Source of the DNA: an uncultured Actinomycetes bacterium
GTDB lineage: Bacteria > Actinomycetota > Actinomycetes > Nanopelagicales > Nanopelagicaceae
Direction of reading: 5' to 3'
Assembly: GCA_903899145.1 (NCBI GenBank)
Contig: CAIUHY010000047.1
Span: 1-14,689, forward strand
DNA length: 14,689 nt
This document shows positions 12,112 through 14,689 of the stretch, piece after piece. The translations under genes and the position numbers were made by a program. The notes beneath the pieces were generated by a model. The model had not been told where the DNA came from. It worked only from the letters and a program-made list of their open reading frames with translations, and searched no databases. Position 1 is the first letter of the stretch, and every line of letters starts with the position of its first letter.

Positions 12112-13928
12112 TTACACCTCATATTTTCCACAAGCGAGTTCACGCACTTATCGTTGTTGCTGTTGTAGTTTTAATGATTTTTGGATTACGCCTTGTCGAT
12201 GTTCAAGCTGTTCAGGCAGATGGATATACAAAGAGGGCAAATAATGAGATGGTGACCTCTTCGGTAATGCTCGCACCCCGCGGAACCATTACAGATGTTA
12301 ATGGTGTCGTACTCGCGCGAAGTGATAACGCAAGCCGAATCGTTGTTGATCAAACGATGATTACTGATCCTGCAAAGACCGCTCATCTACTTGCTTCAGT
12401 ACTATCCATGCCAGAAGCTCAGTTGACGACACTTTTAACAGGTGTACGTCGGTACCAAATTATTCTCCCTGCTGCCCCTCCCGCTGTATGGGACAACCTT
12501 CAGAACTCCCTTTCTCAATATAACTCCGCAGTACTTAAAACTGTCGGTGGTTTATCAAAGCGCATTGTTGGTTTTTTTAGGGAATATACATTCACACGTG
12601 AGTACCCAACTGGTTCGCTCGCTGCTTCTCTTATTGGCTTCACGAACGCAAGTGGCATAGGCGCCGCAGGTTTAGAGACAAGCCTTCAAAGTGAATTAGC
12701 TGGTAAAAATGGTTCCTATAAGTATGTGAATGGCGATGGAGCAATCATTCCAGGCTCACAACAATTTATTACTCAAGCAAAGGCTGGGAGTGACATCCGC
12801 TTAACCATTGATAGAGATGTGCAATGGGTCGCACAGAACGCTATTACAGAAGCAGTAAAGAGTTCAGGTGCTGCATCTGGAACAGTTATTGTCATGGATC
12901 CAAAATCGGGAGCCGTACTTGCTCAAGCGAGTGCCCCATCCTTTGACCCCTCTCAACCAAAAACTGAAACACCGAATAACATTCGCAACCCCGCTATACA
13001 AGATGTTTATGAGCCTGGTTCTACTGGGAAAATTATTACTGTTGCTGCTGCTTTAGAAGAGAAAAAAACAACACCTGAAACTGTTTATACGATTCCAAAT
13101 GTTTATAAGGTCGCAGGGCGTCAATTTAAAGATGATGTGAATCATGTAACAGAACATCTAACAACAGCTGGCATACTTGCAATCTCAAGTAATATTGGTG
13201 CAATCCAAATTGGACAAAGTATTTCTCATCAAACTTTTTATGATTATTTAAGAAAATTTGGTATTGGCCAAAGCACAGGTTCAAATTTGCCTGGTGAATC
13301 TATGGGTATTTTGCACCCCGTTAGCGCTTGGTCTGATTCTTCGGCGCCAACAATGTCTTTTGGGCAGGGGTATTCAGTGACTGCCATGCAGGCAACGGAT
13401 GTTTTTTCTGCGATTGCTAATGATGGAGTACGAGTCACACCAAATGTTGTCGCAGGTATTATCGATAGCACAGGTCACTACACTCCATCAGATCCCTCAC
13501 AAATAGTTCAGGTCGTTAGCGTTGATACGGCACGCAAGATTCGTACAATGCTTGAAGGTGTTGTCTCGGAAGCAGGAACAGCACCTGCGGCTCAGATTCC
13601 TGGTTACAAAGTTGCTGGAAAGACTGGAACGGCAATGCGCAGCGATCCCACCTGTGGTTGCTATCGTGGATATACGGCATCATTTATTGGCATGGCACCA
13701 GCTGATGCACCTCGTTATGTTGTGAGTGTGGTTGTTCAAAATCCAACAAAACAACATTTTGGAGGAGTGGTTGCTGCGCCTGTATTTAAGAAAGTCATGA
13801 GTTTTGTACTTCAGGCAAAACAGATTCCACCCGTTGTTACATCTAATACGGTCTATCCACTTACTGAGCAAGCGCTACTGAGTGCAAGAAAACCAAGGGC
13901 AGTAGTCAAGCCTGGTACGAAGGCATAA
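12108..13928 (+). CDS. ftsI: Septal peptidoglycan transpeptidase, class B penicillin-binding protein
   Basis: Membrane-anchored transpeptidase that crosslinks septal peptidoglycan, 606 residues. A single N-terminal helix (about 12-29) leads into the class B dimerisation domain with APRGTITDVNGVVLA. All three active-site motifs are intact: S305-T-G-K308, S360-S-N362 and K505-T-G-T508, spaced as in other class B enzymes. No PASTA domain is visible; the protein ends in a basic tail (KPRAVVKPGTKA). The only two cysteines, C516 and C518 (CGCYRG), lie just after the KTGT motif on the outer face. The protein has no signal peptidase site and should stay anchored. The ATG overlaps the ftsL stop by 4 bp, and murE follows after 2 nt, giving a continuous dcw operon from rsmH onward. 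Confidence 0.96.
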   Translation: MITPHIFHKRVHALIVVAVVVLMIFGLRLVDVQAVQADGYTKRANNEMVTSSVMLAPRGTITDVNGVVLARSDNASRIVVDQTMITDPAKTAHLLASVLSMPEAQLTTLLTGVRRYQIILPAAPPAVWDNLQNSLSQYNSAVLKTVGGLSKRIVGFFREYTFTREYPTGSLAASLIGFTNASGIGAAGLETSLQSELAGKNGSYKYVNGDGAIIPGSQQFITQAKAGSDIRLTIDRDVQWVAQNAITEAVKSSGAASGTVIVMDPKSGAVLAQASAPSFDPSQPKTETPNNIRNPAIQDVYEPGSTGKIITVAAALEEKKTTPETVYTIPNVYKVAGRQFKDDVNHVTEHLTTAGILAISSNIGAIQIGQSISHQTFYDYLRKFGIGQSTGSNLPGESMGILHPVSAWSDSSAPTMSFGQGYSVTAMQATDVFSAIANDGVRVTPNVVAGIIDSTGHYTPSDPSQIVQVVSVDTARKIRTMLEGVVSEAGTAPAAQIPGYKVAGKTGTAMRSDPTCGCYRGYTASFIGMAPADAPRYVVSVVVQNPTKQHFGGVVAAPVFKKVMSFVLQAKQIPPVVTSNTVYPLTEQALLSARKPRAVVKPGTKA

Positions 13929-13930
13929 GT

Positions 13931-14689
13931 ATGAGCATTGGATCAAGGCAGACACTGCGTCCAATTAACAACGAATCTCATACCTTCGCCCAATGTGCAC
14001 GCTTTCTTGGATTAGATACCGAGGAGCTAGATCTTCTGATCACAGGCCTGAGTGATAGTTCCCGGGAAATTCAAAGCGGTGATCTTTTTATTGCCATGCC
14101 TGGCGACAAGAATCACGGGGCAACATATATCGATTCTGTAGTTTCTGCTGGGGCAGTCGCAGTTTTAACTGATGCCGAAGGCGCCTTACTCGTAAATAAT
14201 AAGTTACCAACACTTATCGTTGATAATCCCCGTCTACAAGCAGGTGATTTGGCGGCTTGGTTTTACGGTAATCCTTTTGGAAAGTTTGCAGCAGTAGGAG
14301 TCACCGGAACAAATGGGAAGACAACAACTACTGCGTTACTTGATCAGATTTGGCGGCTTTCAGAGCGAACAACTGGACTAATTGGGACTGTAGGAATTTC
14401 ATTAGCGGGAGAGATATACCCTGTTTCGTTTACCACCCCAGAGGCAACCACTCTTCAGATGATTGGCGCAGCAATGGCAGAGCGACATGTGAAGAATATA
14501 GCGATGGAGGTAAGTAGCCACGGCATTGCTCAACACCGCATTGATGGCACGAAGTTTGAAGTTGTTGGATTTACGAATTTAACTCAAGACCATTTGGACT
14601 TCCACAAAGATATGGAAAATTATTTCCAAACAAAGGCAAAACTCTTTACATCTGAGTTTGCAGATCATGCAATTATAAATATTGACGAT
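13931..14689 (+). CDS. murE: UDP-MurNAc-tripeptide synthetase MurE, C-terminus beyond the window edge
   Basis: Cytosolic Mur ligase that adds the third amino acid, usually meso-diaminopimelate in Actinobacteria, to UDP-MurNAc-L-Ala-D-Glu using ATP. The visible 253 codons, about half of the usual 490-500, include the N-terminal UDP-MurNAc binding domain (LSDSSREIQSGDLFIAMPG, 40-58), the ATP-binding loop GTNGKTTTT (126-134), TTPEATTLQ (168-176), SSHGIAQHR (195-203), NLTQDHLDFH (216-225) and the QTKAKLF segment carrying the lysine that is carbamylated in Mur ligases. The amino-acid selectivity motif (DNPR or its lysine-specific alternative) lies beyond the edge. An ATG at 13931 follows the ftsI TAA by two bases. 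No internal stop or frameshift is seen. Confidence 0.95.
   Translation, partial: MSIGSRQTLRPINNESHTFAQCARFLGLDTEELDLLITGLSDSSREIQSGDLFIAMPGDKNHGATYIDSVVSAGAVAVLTDAEGALLVNNKLPTLIVDNPRLQAGDLAAWFYGNPFGKFAAVGVTGTNGKTTTTALLDQIWRLSERTTGLIGTVGISLAGEIYPVSFTTPEATTLQMIGAAMAERHVKNIAMEVSSHGIAQHRIDGTKFEVVGFTNLTQDHLDFHKDMENYFQTKAKLFTSEFADHAIINIDD

Overview
The window reads as chromosome from a small-genome, AT-leaning actinobacterium, most like the freshwater acI lineage (Nanopelagicales, Planktophila/Nanopelagicus type). The reasons are actinobacterial versions of mraZ, rsmH, a DUF3040 protein and an IdsA-type prenyl synthase, combined with AT-rich codon use, very tight gene packing with 1-4 bp start/stop overlaps, and several apparently leaderless starts. 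The lineage is inferred from protein style and layout, not from a search. I see no insertion sequence, tRNA, rRNA, phage gene or CRISPR array.

Left part (1-1903, minus strand): a prenyl diphosphate synthase (crtE) followed by a phytoene desaturase (crtI) that runs off the left edge. This is the start of a carotenoid backbone operon. Divergent from it, metF and a CDP-alcohol phosphatidyltransferase run on the plus strand (1928-3411). The crtE and metF start codons are only 24 bp apart, and the gap holds back-to-back -10 elements sharing one GGTACC palindrome.

Middle (3382-8218, minus strand): a five-gene operon, in transcription order TauE/SafE permease, CrtA-like carotenoid monooxygenase, CruF-like hydratase, family-2 glycosyltransferase (CruG/CrtQ type) and CrtD-like desaturase. 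Four of the five would act on the acyclic (psi) end of a carotenoid, giving hydration, C-3,4 desaturation, C-2 oxidation and glycosylation. The predicted product is a glycosylated, oxygenated carotenoid. The last gene overlaps the end of the phosphatidyltransferase gene tail to tail by 30 bp.

The divergent region 8219-8313 separates this operon from dinB. It carries a perfect 11-bp inverted repeat and a sequence resembling the actinobacterial RecA-independent DNA-damage promoter. dinB (Pol IV) and a leaderless DUF3040 membrane protein follow, closed by a UUCG-loop terminator.

Right part (9974-14689, plus strand): the start of the division and cell wall (dcw) cluster, mraZ, rsmH, an ftsL-like gene, ftsI and a truncated murE. 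Ahead of mraZ is an unusually long array of 10-bp-phased GTGG/GGGA units (probable MraZ boxes) interrupted by a GGGG-loop palindrome. Between mraZ and rsmH lies a long GC-rich hairpin that matches the position and kind of the published mraW RNA motif. The most interesting material is the non-coding DNA (MraZ array, rsmH leader RNA, two divergent promoter regions) and the combination of carotenoid end-group enzymes.
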